Source of the DNA: Flammeovirga kamogawensis
GTDB taxonomy: Bacteria > Bacteroidota > Bacteroidia > Cytophagales > Flammeovirgaceae
Direction of reading: 5' to 3'
DNA length: 64,000 bases
NCBI RefSeq assembly: GCF_018736065.1
Contig: NZ_CP076128.1
Location: forward strand, 1,922,001 to 1,986,000
The notes beneath the pieces are model-generated. The model saw only the letters and a list, made by a program, of their open reading frames with translations. It made no database searches and was not told where the DNA came from. A program made the translations under genes and the position numbers. How positions within the stretch are numbered: position 1 is the stretch's first letter; each line of letters starts with the position of its first letter. Of this stretch, positions 25,424 through 35,246 are shown piece after piece.

Positions 25424-26260
25424 ATGTTATTATTTAGCGTCGGTTTTTTAGAAATTAATTTCGTTGACGTGCTCGATATCCTTCTGGTGTCGGTCTTGCT
25501 GTTCCATCTATACAAATTAATTAAGGGAAGTGTTGCTTTAAAAATCTTTGTTGGTGGGTTATCTATTTACCTCACTTACTTAGTTGTGAAAGCAACTGAC
25601 ATGGAATTGCTTTCTGAAATACTAAGTCAATTTATTGATGTTGGTGTAATTGCAGCAATTATTCTGTTCCAACAAGAAATTAGAAAATTTCTTTTAATTA
25701 TTGGTAAATCAACTGATTTTAAAAATTTTCCATTATTTCAATTATTTAGAGGAAAAGGTAAAGATTACGAAATTAATTTGGATATCCCCTCTATCATTGA
25801 CGCAATGAAAGATATGAGTGGAACAAATACAGGTGCTTTAATTGTAATTTCAAAAGACAGTGATTTACAATTTTATGCTGAAACTGGTGATTTTGTAGAT
25901 GCAAAAATTTCAAAACGTTTATTACTTTCCATTTTCTTTAAAAATTCTCCAATGCACGATGGCGCTTGTCTAATTTGTGACAATAGAATTCAAGCAGCTA
26001 GATGTATTTTACCTGTTTCTGAAAACCCGAATATTCCTGCAACAATGGGGTTACGACATAGAGCTGGCATTGGTATGACTGAAAACACGAATGCAATTGT
26101 ATTGATTGTTTCAGAAGAAACTGGTCAGATGTCTTATATTCAAGGAGGCGTAATTGATCACAATCTTTCATCTATAGAATTACGTACAAAGATTCGTTCA
26201 TACATGCAAGACGGACAAGAAGAAAATAATACAACTACACCTCAAAAATCAGCTGTGTAA
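25424..26260 (+). CDS. cdaA: Diadenylate cyclase CdaA (c-di-AMP synthase)
   Basis: Makes the second messenger cyclic di-AMP from two ATP. The 278-residue protein has three N-terminal transmembrane helices (about 12-35, 40-57 and 70-86) and a DAC domain with DGA at 179-181 (MHDGACLICD) and RHR at 211-213 (RHRAGIGMTE), the catalytic signatures. It lacks the DisA DNA-binding part, so it is the membrane-bound CdaA class. The C-terminal tail is short and polar. No CdaR-type regulator follows. Confidence 0.96.
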   Translation: MLLFSVGFLEINFVDVLDILLVSVLLFHLYKLIKGSVALKIFVGGLSIYLTYLVVKATDMELLSEILSQFIDVGVIAAIILFQQEIRKFLLIIGKSTDFKNFPLFQLFRGKGKDYEINLDIPSIIDAMKDMSGTNTGALIVISKDSDLQFYAETGDFVDAKISKRLLLSIFFKNSPMHDGACLICDNRIQAARCILPVSENPNIPATMGLRHRAGIGMTENTNAIVLIVSEETGQMSYIQGGVIDHNLSSIELRTKIRSYMQDGQEENNTTTPQKSAV

Positions 26261-26355
26261 GTTTCTTTCCTTAACACCATTTTTTCTGTAAACTTCTTAC
26301 TTGACAAGTATGTTATTAGAGTATTAAATAGTCTATTACACAACTACCATTTAAG

Positions 26356-27234
26356 ATGAAAAGCATTTTAAAAATATTAATACTAACCTTAGCTATTGGA
26401 TTAAGCTCATTTACCCTCAATAACGATCCAAATACTTTTATGTCAAAAGGATTGACTAATCTGTCAAGTGAAAATTACCTTAAGGCAATTGGTGATTTTA
26501 CGATGGCAATTAGTATTCAAGATAACTTAGGTGAAGCCTACTACCATAGAGCCATTTGTAAAGATCTTTTAGGTAAAAAAGAAGGATATATTAATTCTGA
26601 ATTATGCCTAGACTTAATTGAAGCTATAAAATATGATCATTTTGAAGCAATAGAAAAATTATATGAATTAGGCAGGATTGAATGCTATATGTTTAAAAGT
26701 GCTGCTCTCACACCAGACAAAGCATACTGTATAGACATTTCTTCTCAAAATTACAGCTCAATACCTAACGAATTTAGTGAATTTTCAAATTTAATTTCAA
26801 TTAGTGCATCTTCTAATAAGATCAAAACTCTTGGTACTTTATACAATAGCTGTCCTTATATTATTTCATTAGATTTAGGACAAAATGACATTTCAATTAT
26901 ACCATCAGAAATAACTAAATTTAAATACTTATACAACCTTAACCTTAGTAATAATAATTTATCAAGGTTGCCTAAAGAAATAGTAAAGTTAGAACATTTA
27001 TCCTTCTTGAATTTAAGAGGAAACCAACTAGAAGAATTACCAAAAAACATAGATAATCTGAAATCTTTAAAAGTTCTTGATTTATCATTAAATAGAATTC
27101 AAAAACTACCTAAAAATTTAGAAAATCTAAAAAATTTAGAAACACTTGTACTTGCAGGCAACCCATTGCAAGACGCTGATGTAAAAACATTAAGACTATT
27201 ATTACCTAATACTCATATTATTTATGACATGTAA
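26356..27234 (+). CDS. Secreted TPR plus leucine-rich-repeat protein
   Basis: A 292-residue protein with a signal peptide (about 1-20), a TPR-like pair (about 28-110, including YLKAIGDFTMAIS) and about six leucine-rich repeats (about 125-285) of the bacterial LxxLxLSxNxLxxLPxxI type. These repeats usually bind proteins. The combination suggests an envelope or periplasmic scaffold; I cannot assign a partner. It follows cdaA by 95 bases, a gap holding a 13-bp palindrome (26298-26310), and is closed by a strong terminator. Confidence 0.85.
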   Translation: MKSILKILILTLAIGLSSFTLNNDPNTFMSKGLTNLSSENYLKAIGDFTMAISIQDNLGEAYYHRAICKDLLGKKEGYINSELCLDLIEAIKYDHFEAIEKLYELGRIECYMFKSAALTPDKAYCIDISSQNYSSIPNEFSEFSNLISISASSNKIKTLGTLYNSCPYIISLDLGQNDISIIPSEITKFKYLYNLNLSNNNLSRLPKEIVKLEHLSFLNLRGNQLEELPKNIDNLKSLKVLDLSLNRIQKLPKNLENLKNLETLVLAGNPLQDADVKTLRLLLPNTHIIYDM

Positions 27235-27235
27235 A

Positions 27236-27272
27236 AAAAGGGCTATTGCATTAAGCAATAGCCCTTTTCTAT
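27236..27272. terminator. Bidirectional terminator between the LRR gene and the PASTA gene
   Basis: A 14-bp perfect inverted repeat (27236-27249 with 27255-27268) and a 5-base loop, with an A run on the left and T run on the right, between convergent genes. Confidence 0.9.
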
Positions 27273-27288
27273 ATCTCTTTAATTGATT

Positions 27289-28119
27289 CTATTTGTTTCC
27301 TGAAAATTCAGAAACATATAAATCAATTGTTCTTCCTAAACGAATTCTTGGATATTTACCAGAAGCCGCATTAACTTCTGCAACAGGAGATTGTCTGATA
27401 ACAACGCCTGGAACTGTATCGTATTCTATATATTGAACTCTGCCTTTCCCAAGACCTTGCCCAAACAATACAAATTCAGCATCCCCTTCAGTCATACCCA
27501 CTACATTAGGCACCTCAATAGTAGCATTACCCATACCATCACCTACTACTAAATCAATATTAGTACCTTTCAATACTTTAAAACCTCTTTTAAGTTCTGC
27601 CTTAGAAATCCATCTTCCTTTATAGCGTACTTTTAATACGTTATTTACAAATCTATCTGGTTTTCTATCTACAGTTCCTACCTTCATTCCTAAATTCTTT
27701 AAACGAACAACTGCATTTTTTAAAGAACCATCAATTAAATCAGGTAACTCAATAGATGCAGGTTCCGAAGGATTTACAGTTAAATAAATCTTTCTATTAT
27801 CCTTTACCTTTTCTCCAGATACAGGAGTTTGAGATAAAACTGTCAAGTAAGGAAGGTCTGGATTATAATTCACCGCAGATGAATCAAATATTTGGTATCT
27901 CAATCCAGAAGACTCTAATCGTTTTTTTGCATCTTCAATAGACAAACTATCAATGTCTGGTACTGTAACAGTTTCAGCATGATTGGTTGATATTGGTAAG
28001 TAAACTTGAAAAAAGATCAGTAGTAAGAATAAACTTACTATAACCATCAACCCTATATTAATTAAAAGTGCTGATGGAGTATCTCCAAAGATTAATTGTT
28101 TAATTTTTGTTTTATCCAT
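27289..28119 (-). CDS. Membrane-anchored protein with three PASTA domains
   Basis: A 276-residue protein with a cytoplasmic N terminus, one helix (about 18-42), then three PASTA repeats. They begin near residues 54 (VTVPDIDSLSIEDAKKRL), 124 (ELPDLIDGSLKNAVVRL) and 201 (EVPNVVGMTEGDAEFVL). PASTA domains bind peptidoglycan fragments or beta-lactams, usually on Ser/Thr kinases or penicillin-binding proteins; neither is attached here. It starts 6 bases after the double D-Ala-D-Ala ligase gene, which supports a role in cell-wall synthesis. Confidence 0.93.
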   Translation of the reverse strand: MDKTKIKQLIFGDTPSALLINIGLMVIVSLFLLLIFFQVYLPISTNHAETVTVPDIDSLSIEDAKKRLESSGLRYQIFDSSAVNYNPDLPYLTVLSQTPVSGEKVKDNRKIYLTVNPSEPASIELPDLIDGSLKNAVVRLKNLGMKVGTVDRKPDRFVNNVLKVRYKGRWISKAELKRGFKVLKGTNIDLVVGDGMGNATIEVPNVVGMTEGDAEFVLFGQGLGKGRVQYIEYDTVPGVVIRQSPVAEVNAASGKYPRIRLGRTIDLYVSEFSGNK

Positions 28120-28125
28120 AATGAA

Positions 28126-30834
28126 TTAGCTAAGAGTAGCTTCTGTTCGTTTTATTCCGTAATCTAAAATACTATCAATAAAGTCAAAAGGCTTGTAACC
28201 ATTAATTGCCGCTTGATGGAAAATACACGTTGCAGGCGTCATACCAGGTAAAGAGTTTACCTCAATAATAATTGTCTCTACACGTTTTTCTTCTCTCCAA
28301 ATTCGCACAAAAGCATCAATTCTGCAATACCCCTGAACATTAAGTTCTTTAGCCACTTTTTCTAGGTCCTTACGAACTGCAGCAGATATCCATTTTTGCT
28401 CCTGACTATCCGTAGAAAAACGAGGAGGTGTGATATTTTGTCCTTCCCCTGCCAAGAATTTTTCTTCAAGAGACAGAATTTCACCACTAGCTAATGCTTC
28501 TGAAGGTTCAAAAATCTCATATGATCGAGAACCGTCATCATGCCACTTTGTAAGCATTCCTCCAGTAATTTCTAAAAAGTGATCTGCTCCATTTGGGCTA
28601 ATCAATTCTTCGATCAAAATACGTTGTTTAGAAGGAAACTCTTCGTTTTTATCAAGGTTTAATTTATTTCTCAACCCTTCATTCACTTCTTCTTCTATTC
28701 TAAAAATAGCTTCAGCAAAATCCTCTAATTGTTCACGCTTTTTAATCATCATTACAGCAGAACTACATCCATCATCAGATGGTTTTGCAATAATAGGGTA
28801 AGTGAAATCTTTCTCTACCGCATCTATTGCTCCTTTTTTATCTTTCTGCCAATCTGCTTTTTCAAGCAACATATGTTCAGCAACAAAAATACCGCTCTTT
28901 TTAAGTATTTCTGTTGTTAGGTATTTATCAATAGTAATTTCCGAACTATCAACATCTGAGCCGTTATATGGAATATGTCTTTTATTTAAATGCTTTTGTA
29001 CAGCACCATCTTCACCTGGTCTACCATGTAAAGCAATAAAAACTGCATCTACTCTATTTTTCAATAGGTCATAATCAAGAGGCTTAGGATCAAAACAAGC
29101 CCCTGCTGCATATTTAGCTGTAATTGGTTTTGCTTTTTCAATTGCCTCTGTTAATACAGGATGCTTTTCTCCTGATAATGCCTGGTCTATTTTTAATTTA
29201 ATATCATCAGCATTATCCTTAAGCATAATGTTAACTGGTAATTCAAATAACTTATGCTCTTCTGCAGTTCCCGTTAAGAAAATAGGAATAGCTTCATATT
29301 TATGCGATGAGGCTAATTTTTCAAAAATATTTCTTCCACTTTCTACAGAAATATGTCTCTCAGAAGAATATCCTCCCATTATTACTCCAACTCTAAGCAC
29401 TTGATGCTCTGTAGTACTTGAAGCATTAATTTGATGATCTAGCTTTGTTAAAAGTGGTTTGGTTACTACTGTATTCTTTCCAGATCTTATTCTACATGCT
29501 AATGACGTACGAATAATAAATGTTAGAAATTGAGATGGATTTAAACCTATCTCAGCTGCTTGATGGAAGAAGAAAGAAGACGGCATCATTCCCGAAGTGG
29601 TATTCGGATCGTTTAATAATACTGTTCCATCTGCAGTTACAAAACCATCAATTCTTGCGTAAACATCAAATTGTAACTTTGAATACAGATTCTCACAATC
29701 TTTTTGAATCTCTCTTGTTTTCTCAATTGGAAGATCGATTGGTGTTACCTTTCTACTCATTCCTGGCAGGTATTTCGATCTATAATCAAATACACCTTCA
29801 TTCCCTCTCACTATTTCTGTAGGAGGCAATGCTAATGGAATACCGTTTTCATCTTCAATAACAATACAAGAAAATTCTCTTCCTTGAACATGCTCTTCAA
29901 TCAACAAACGCTCTTCTGCATCTAAAGATTGATAGCTTATTAGATCTTGTTTCTTTTCTACAAGCTGAAGATCAAGATGTTCTAAAAGTTCTTTTGGATT
30001 ATAAATAATATGACCTTCTTGACCATTTACATATACTGGTAAACCTATTCCCAAACGAACATCTGCAAAATCATGAACAAAACGAATTTTATCTTCAGCT
30101 GATAAATTGATCCAATCTGATGACTTTACTTCTTCAATAAATAAAGACTTTTTAGCTGCAGCAACAAAAGCAGATAAACTATCTTCTTTTACAATACTAA
30201 CACCCAAAGATGATCCTTGCCTTGGTGCCTTTACAACTAAAGGCATACCCAATTTCTTTTTCAAGCTAGAAAAAGTAGATGCTACCTTATCGTCTGTTAG
30301 ATCTTGAGCACTAATAACATCATAATCTGGTGTTGTAAGCTGTAGATCAGTAAATAATTTCTTTTGGGTAATTTTATCAATACCTATTGCAGAAGATAAC
30401 ACCCCTGCTCCTGAGTAAGGAATACCATACCATTCTAAAATACCTTGCAAATTCCCATCTTCACCAAAAGGTCCGTGAAGTGCCAAAAATGCAAAATCAA
30501 AAAGATCTGCAAACTGGTTAGGATTAATTTTTTCTCCAACAGCACTAGCCATTTCCGTAGCTTGAGCTTCTGTAAGCTTACCCAATGACTCCACATACAT
30601 TTGAAAACCTTGTAAATTTTCTGGAATGCTTTGTACGGGCGGATAAAAATCTCTAACCGTTCCTTTATATACATATGACCACTCCAAGTGAATGAAGTTG
30701 CCTAAACTATCAACAAAAATCGGTACAGGCTCGAACAAATGTTTGTCTAAATTATCGTAGACAGTTCTACCTCCCGCAAAGGAGATTTCACGCTCTCGTG
30801 AAATACCTCCAAAAAATATCCCTACTTTTATCAT
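28126..30834 (-). CDS. ddl: Double-length D-alanine-D-alanine ligase (two ATP-grasp modules in one chain)
   Basis: A 902-residue protein made of two complete Ddl-like modules, about 1-450 and 478-902; a normal Ddl has 300-370 residues. Both begin with the nucleotide-fold signature (GGISREREIS and GGYSSERHIS) and keep the LHGPFGEDG / LHGRPGEDG loop. They differ at key sites. Module one has the normal serine loop KAPRQGSSLGV but an altered metal motif NDPNTTSGM in place of EINxxPGM. Module two has the normal EVNSLPGMTP but KPSDDGCSSAV in the serine loop. The ATG at 30834 was chosen over a TTG six codons upstream. Each module may be active or one may be structural. It is co-transcribed with the PASTA gene. 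Confidence 0.92.
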   Translation of the reverse strand: MIKVGIFFGGISREREISFAGGRTVYDNLDKHLFEPVPIFVDSLGNFIHLEWSYVYKGTVRDFYPPVQSIPENLQGFQMYVESLGKLTEAQATEMASAVGEKINPNQFADLFDFAFLALHGPFGEDGNLQGILEWYGIPYSGAGVLSSAIGIDKITQKKLFTDLQLTTPDYDVISAQDLTDDKVASTFSSLKKKLGMPLVVKAPRQGSSLGVSIVKEDSLSAFVAAAKKSLFIEEVKSSDWINLSAEDKIRFVHDFADVRLGIGLPVYVNGQEGHIIYNPKELLEHLDLQLVEKKQDLISYQSLDAEERLLIEEHVQGREFSCIVIEDENGIPLALPPTEIVRGNEGVFDYRSKYLPGMSRKVTPIDLPIEKTREIQKDCENLYSKLQFDVYARIDGFVTADGTVLLNDPNTTSGMMPSSFFFHQAAEIGLNPSQFLTFIIRTSLACRIRSGKNTVVTKPLLTKLDHQINASSTTEHQVLRVGVIMGGYSSERHISVESGRNIFEKLASSHKYEAIPIFLTGTAEEHKLFELPVNIMLKDNADDIKLKIDQALSGEKHPVLTEAIEKAKPITAKYAAGACFDPKPLDYDLLKNRVDAVFIALHGRPGEDGAVQKHLNKRHIPYNGSDVDSSEITIDKYLTTEILKKSGIFVAEHMLLEKADWQKDKKGAIDAVEKDFTYPIIAKPSDDGCSSAVMMIKKREQLEDFAEAIFRIEEEVNEGLRNKLNLDKNEEFPSKQRILIEELISPNGADHFLEITGGMLTKWHDDGSRSYEIFEPSEALASGEILSLEEKFLAGEGQNITPPRFSTDSQEQKWISAAVRKDLEKVAKELNVQGYCRIDAFVRIWREEKRVETIIIEVNSLPGMTPATCIFHQAAINGYKPFDFIDSILDYGIKRTEATLS

Positions 30835-31059
30835 GACCCGCAAATTTAGCAAAAAGGTATTAGGTTTTTACTATCTATTTAATGGATTATTTTCTTTTTA
30901 ATAACTGATACACCAACTGCGTCATTCCTTTGCTCTGATATCGTTAAATACAGTAGTTATCAGCACCTTCAAAGAAATTTATTACTTAAAAATGAATAAC
31001 AATTGGAAACAATTGATAAATGTAGCATTTTGCCTCGAATAAATTAAATATTTACTAGA

Positions 31060-32886
31060 ATGACTATAAACAATACTCACCTATTACTACTATCTACTTT
31101 ATTTTCTATCACCTTTCTGTCCTCTTGCCAAAAGACAATTGAAAATAAAATTTCAAAAAATGACGATCTACATTTAGATGTCTTTTTCGATAGTGTTTTT
31201 TTATCAGATTTAAATAAAAGCCCTGAATCTTTAACCTATAGAGGTGATAAATTCCAAAATGATGAATGGGATGATTACTCTGAAAGTGCATTTTATAAAA
31301 CTTTTAGAGATAAAGAACATGCTTTAAATGAATCTAAAAAATTCAACACTCTTAACTTTTCACCAAGTAGAGCTTTAAGTTTAAAATTATTTCAGGATGA
31401 ATTAAAATTAAATCTTGATGGAGAACGCTACCATATGTATGAGTATACTTTTAATCAAATGTTTGGTGCTCAAAGCGAATCTGCTTCATTTCTAATCGGT
31501 TTTCATCAAATTGATTCTAAAAAAGATGCAGAAGCCTATATAGAAAGAATAAAAAAAGTACCTGAATTAATGCAACAAAAAATTGCTAAATCTGAAATGG
31601 CAAGTGAAGTTGGTTTTAGGTTACCTAAATTTTTATTCCCAAAAGTTTTAGATGATTGTGAGAATTTACTTAAAGGAAGTCCATTAGATAAATCAACAAC
31701 TCTTCATCCTTTAGTTAGTGATTTCAATAATAAGTTAAGTGCATTAAAATTACCTTCTAACGAAGAAGAACAATTAAAAAAAGATATGCATCATGCTATG
31801 GTGTATTACTACGGGCCTACATATAGAAAACTCATTCATTACCTTAAAAAAGAAGAGCAACTTTCTAATAATGATGCAGGTGTATGGCGCTTAAAAGATG
31901 GCGATGAATACTATGCTTTTTGCTTAAAGAAAATTACTTCTACCGATCTTACGGCTACACAAATTCATGATTTAGGTTTAAAAGAAGTAGAAAGAATACA
32001 TAATGAGATGAAAATTATTAAAGAAAAAGTTGGCTTTGAAGGAGACTTACAAGCCTTTTTTCAGTACATGAAATCATCTCCTCAATTCTACTATGCAAAT
32101 ACAACGGAAGGTAAACAAGAATACCTACTTAAAGCAACTTCAGTTATTGATAACATGAAAGGTCGTTTAGACGAACTCTTCATTACTAAACCAAAAGCTG
32201 AAATTATTGTAAAAAGAGTAGAAGAATTTAGAGAAGCAACAGCTGGAAAAGCTTTTTATAATAAACCTGCTAAAGATGGGTCAAGACCTGGATATTATTA
32301 TGCAAACCTTTATGATATGAAAGGGATGCCTAAATATGAAATGGAAGCATTAGCTTATCATGAAGGAATACCGGGACACCACATGCAATTAGCTTTAACA
32401 CAAGAATTATCAGATCTTCCAGAATTTAGAAAATCTGGTGAATACACTGCTTACATAGAAGGATGGGGTTTATACGCTGAGTTCATTCCTAAAGAATTAG
32501 GCTTTTATAATGATCCATATTCTGACTTTGGCCGTTTATCTATGGAGCTCTGGAGGTCGTGTCGTCTTGTAGTAGATACAGGGATTCATGATAGAAAATG
32601 GACAAGAGAAGAAGGTATTTCTTATTACACTTCTAATACTCCTGCTGCTTATGGACAATGCGAAAAAATGGTTGACAGACACATTGTAATGCCTGGGCAA
32701 GCAACTGCTTATAAAATTGGAATGGATAAAATTTTAGCTCTTAGAGAAAAAGCTAAAGCTACACTCGGTAGTCAATTTGATATTAGACAATTCCATGAGG
32801 TAGTATTAAGTAACGGACCAATTCCATTATCAACTTTAGAATATCTTGTTGATAATTATATTCATAAGAATAATCAGATACTATAA
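31060..32886 (+). CDS. DUF885-family putative metallohydrolase, lipoprotein
   Basis: A 608-residue protein with a lipoprotein signal (TFLSSC) and a DUF885 body. The likely metal site is YHEGIPGHH, with H434-E435 and H440-H441, followed by the family segment YIEGWGLYAE. Members are thought to be zinc peptidase-like enzymes of the envelope, but substrates are mostly unknown. It diverges from ddl and is followed by its own terminator. Confidence 0.9.
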   Translation: MTINNTHLLLLSTLFSITFLSSCQKTIENKISKNDDLHLDVFFDSVFLSDLNKSPESLTYRGDKFQNDEWDDYSESAFYKTFRDKEHALNESKKFNTLNFSPSRALSLKLFQDELKLNLDGERYHMYEYTFNQMFGAQSESASFLIGFHQIDSKKDAEAYIERIKKVPELMQQKIAKSEMASEVGFRLPKFLFPKVLDDCENLLKGSPLDKSTTLHPLVSDFNNKLSALKLPSNEEEQLKKDMHHAMVYYYGPTYRKLIHYLKKEEQLSNNDAGVWRLKDGDEYYAFCLKKITSTDLTATQIHDLGLKEVERIHNEMKIIKEKVGFEGDLQAFFQYMKSSPQFYYANTTEGKQEYLLKATSVIDNMKGRLDELFITKPKAEIIVKRVEEFREATAGKAFYNKPAKDGSRPGYYYANLYDMKGMPKYEMEALAYHEGIPGHHMQLALTQELSDLPEFRKSGEYTAYIEGWGLYAEFIPKELGFYNDPYSDFGRLSMELWRSCRLVVDTGIHDRKWTREEGISYYTSNTPAAYGQCEKMVDRHIVMPGQATAYKIGMDKILALREKAKATLGSQFDIRQFHEVVLSNGPIPLSTLEYLVDNYIHKNNQIL

Positions 32887-32936
32887 TTTTAATAGTATTA
32901 TTCAACATAAAAGCTATTAATTTTTAGCGGAAGCAA

Positions 32937-32986
32937 AAAACTGTCTTATTTTTGATATACTCATTATCTAAATAAGACAGTTTTAC
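32937..32986 (+). terminator. Terminator after the DUF885 gene
   Basis: A 15-bp perfect inverted repeat (32937-32951 with 32970-32984) and an 18-base loop, ending in TTTT. The next gene's start codon is only 17 bases beyond it. Confidence 0.8.
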
Positions 32987-33001
32987 TTTATCACATATAA
33001 C

Positions 33002-33739
33002 TTGAAATCTAAATCAACCCTATTCTTGCTTATTTTTTTGAGCAGTACTACTTTTCTATTTGGACAAAATACACCAAAGATTTTATCTGGTTTAACTGAC
33101 TATATAGAAACCATATCAGATAAAAATTCTTTTCCAGATCAATATCATTTTGATTATGCTTATAAAGTCACGCATAATCATAGTAATGATAGTATAGAAA
33201 ACTTTATTATTTACTCAGCTGAAAAAGGAAATTATTTTGCTTTATCAAAAGATCTTTCTGATACCGAATTAATGGTTTTTGATCTTTCTAAAAATTACTT
33301 AATTACTTTTTGTTCAATAGATAATAATCAATATGCTATTTCTGGGCCTTTGTCGTTCTTTGATCAATTTAAGGTTGATCAAAAAGTCTATAATTTCACA
33401 AAAAACTTAGAGAAAGGGAAAGACAAAAAAAAGATAAAACATATTAGTTATACATCTTCTTATAAAGGTGTTATTACTGAAATAGACATTACAAACGAGA
33501 AAAAATTTAAAAATAATGGATTTAAAAAAGGATTTTGGATGATAATTCAAGAATCTAATTCAACACCAACACCACTAATTGAAAAAGGTAGTATTTTAGA
33601 AATCCGAACAAAAACCTCTAAAAACCAATCAAAAGCTAGTATTAATGAGGTTATTAAATTGGATAAAAATATTATTCTTTCAAATTATAAATTGATTGAT
33701 TTTGGTGCTTTAGAGCAAGTTAAAAAAGACTCTTTATAA
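33002..33739 (+). CDS. Secreted protein of unknown function with a TTG start
   Basis: A 245-residue protein with a clear signal peptide (LFLLIFLSSTTFLFGQ, about residues 7-22) and a beta-rich, Lys/Ser/Asn-rich body. The domain around residues 45-160 weakly recalls outer-membrane-lipoprotein-like folds, but I cannot name a family. The frame has no ATG between the upstream stop (32969-32971) and the signal peptide, so TTG at 33002 is the most plausible start. It is followed 26 bases later by the M28 peptidase gene. Confidence 0.7.
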   Translation: MKSKSTLFLLIFLSSTTFLFGQNTPKILSGLTDYIETISDKNSFPDQYHFDYAYKVTHNHSNDSIENFIIYSAEKGNYFALSKDLSDTELMVFDLSKNYLITFCSIDNNQYAISGPLSFFDQFKVDQKVYNFTKNLEKGKDKKKIKHISYTSSYKGVITEIDITNEKKFKNNGFKKGFWMIIQESNSTPTPLIEKGSILEIRTKTSKNQSKASINEVIKLDKNIILSNYKLIDFGALEQVKKDSL

Positions 33740-33765
33740 GAACGTTTTACTACTTAACATCAACA

Positions 33766-34743
33766 ATGATAGTTTATTTACTAACCATACTCTTATTTAT
33801 ACTCTTCCTTATTGTAGGAACCGCTATTTATTCGGTTTACCTCCCTGTTTCTGCAAATTTCGACACAAAAATTGCAGCATCCGTACCTGCAAGTGCTCAA
33901 GAACTAGAAAAGCATGTAAGAGCACTTTGCTCTACTACTGGTTTTAGAAATTACACCAATAAAGTAGCTCAAGCAGAAGCTGTGGATTATATACAACAGA
34001 GTTTCGAATCATTCGGTTATCAAACACACATTCAAGAATTTTTAGCCTCTGGAGAACCATATAAAAATATTATTGCTTTTTATGGTGATCCAAAAAAAGA
34101 CAGGATAGTTGTTGGTGCTCATTATGATGCTTTTGGCGAACAACACGGTGCTGACGATAATGCAAGCGGAATTGCAGGCGTTTTAGAAATTGCTCGACTG
34201 TTAAATGTATTGCAACCAAAATTAAACTACTGCATTGAACTTGTTGCCTATGCTAATGAGGAACGTCCTTTTTTCACTACAAAAGACATGGGAAGTTATG
34301 TACATGCAAAAACAAATATTGATAATAATGTACATACAGTTTTAATGGTTTGTTTAGAGATGATTGGATATTTTGACGAAAAGGAAGGCACTCAAGATTA
34401 CCCTATCAAGGCGTTAAACAATTTATATCCAAAATCTGCAGATTTTATTGCTTTGGTGGGCAACCTTAAAAACCACTCTGCTGTAATGAAATTTAAAACT
34501 GATATGAAAAAATCAGCAAATATAGGTACATACTCAATAAATGCACCTTCTAGTATTAAAGGACTCGCTAATTCCGACCACAGAAACTATTGGCAGTTTG
34601 GACAGAATGCTATTATGGTCACTGATACATCATATTTTAGAAACCCTAATTACCACCAACTTTCTGATTCCCCAGAAAGTTTAGATTACAAAAAAACTGA
34701 AGAAGTAATTAGGGGTACTTATTATGCAATCACACAATATTAA
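33766..34743 (+). CDS. M28-family zinc aminopeptidase, membrane-anchored
   Basis: A 325-residue protein with an N-terminal helix (about 2-25) that anchors or exports it. The M28 site is clear: H119 (VGAHYDAF), D130/D131 (GADDNASG), catalytic E165 and ligand E166 (ANEERP), a later acidic ligand, and the C-terminal His near NPNYHQLSD. M28 enzymes remove N-terminal residues or process small peptides; glutaminyl cyclases share the fold. It lies between an unknown secreted protein and a small soluble protein on the same strand. Confidence 0.9.
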   Translation: MIVYLLTILLFILFLIVGTAIYSVYLPVSANFDTKIAASVPASAQELEKHVRALCSTTGFRNYTNKVAQAEAVDYIQQSFESFGYQTHIQEFLASGEPYKNIIAFYGDPKKDRIVVGAHYDAFGEQHGADDNASGIAGVLEIARLLNVLQPKLNYCIELVAYANEERPFFTTKDMGSYVHAKTNIDNNVHTVLMVCLEMIGYFDEKEGTQDYPIKALNNLYPKSADFIALVGNLKNHSAVMKFKTDMKKSANIGTYSINAPSSIKGLANSDHRNYWQFGQNAIMVTDTSYFRNPNYHQLSDSPESLDYKKTEEVIRGTYYAITQY

Positions 34744-34755
34744 TTAACAATTAAA

Positions 34756-35175
34756 ATGTCTTACTTAATAAAATACAAAAGTGACTTTCAAGTCATAGAG
34801 TTCAATGAATCTACTAATACTGTAAAATCATCTTGGAATACTCCTATTAATCTATCTGAAAAATTGTACAGAGAAGAATTAAATCAATATTTTAAAATGA
34901 TAGAAGAATATTCTCCAAGTTTAATTCTTGTTGATGCAATAAAAGCATACTACAACATACATCCAGACACTCAGGAATGGATTAATCAACGTAATATAGA
35001 AATTCATCAAAAGATTAATTTAAGAAGAATGGCATGGGTTGTATCTTCCGATTTATTTTCTCAAGTCTCTTTTGAGCAAGCACTAGATGATGTCAACTCT
35101 AACAACATCTTTAAATTGCAATATTTTGACAATGTTGAAGAAGCTGAAAATTGGCTTAATAAAAACTTGGATTAA
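34756..35175 (+). CDS. Small soluble protein of unknown function (STAS/SpoIIAA-like in appearance)
   Basis: A 139-residue protein without signal peptide. The order of an early strand pair, a long helix (YREELNQYFKMIEEYSPS), a hydrophobic strand (LILVDAIKAYY) and a final helix after an FDNVEEAENWL turn resembles STAS or SpoIIAA-like folds. Similarity at this level is structural guesswork. It starts 12 bases after the M28 gene. Confidence 0.65.
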   Translation: MSYLIKYKSDFQVIEFNESTNTVKSSWNTPINLSEKLYREELNQYFKMIEEYSPSLILVDAIKAYYNIHPDTQEWINQRNIEIHQKINLRRMAWVVSSDLFSQVSFEQALDDVNSNNIFKLQYFDNVEEAENWLNKNLD

Positions 35176-35246
35176 TTATATTTAATATTTACATTTATTA
35201 CACGTTGTTAATATTTACACTATAACTACTATATAAACGAACCCTA

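Noticed and set aside
26298-26330. TTGACA followed by a TATTAAAT-like box upstream of the LRR gene
   Set aside because: It resembles an enteric sigma-70 promoter, but Bacteroidota use TTTG/TAnnTTTG. The overlapping palindrome TACTTGACAAGTA is noted, but nothing supports function.
29520-29822. A 100-codon open frame antisense to ddl
   Set aside because: The ddl reading on the opposite strand has clear domain motifs through this region.
30834-30852. TAAATTTG just 6 bases before the ddl ATG as a leaderless promoter
   Set aside because: The -7 match is exact, but there is no -33 TTTG at the right distance and AT-rich sequence gives such matches by chance.
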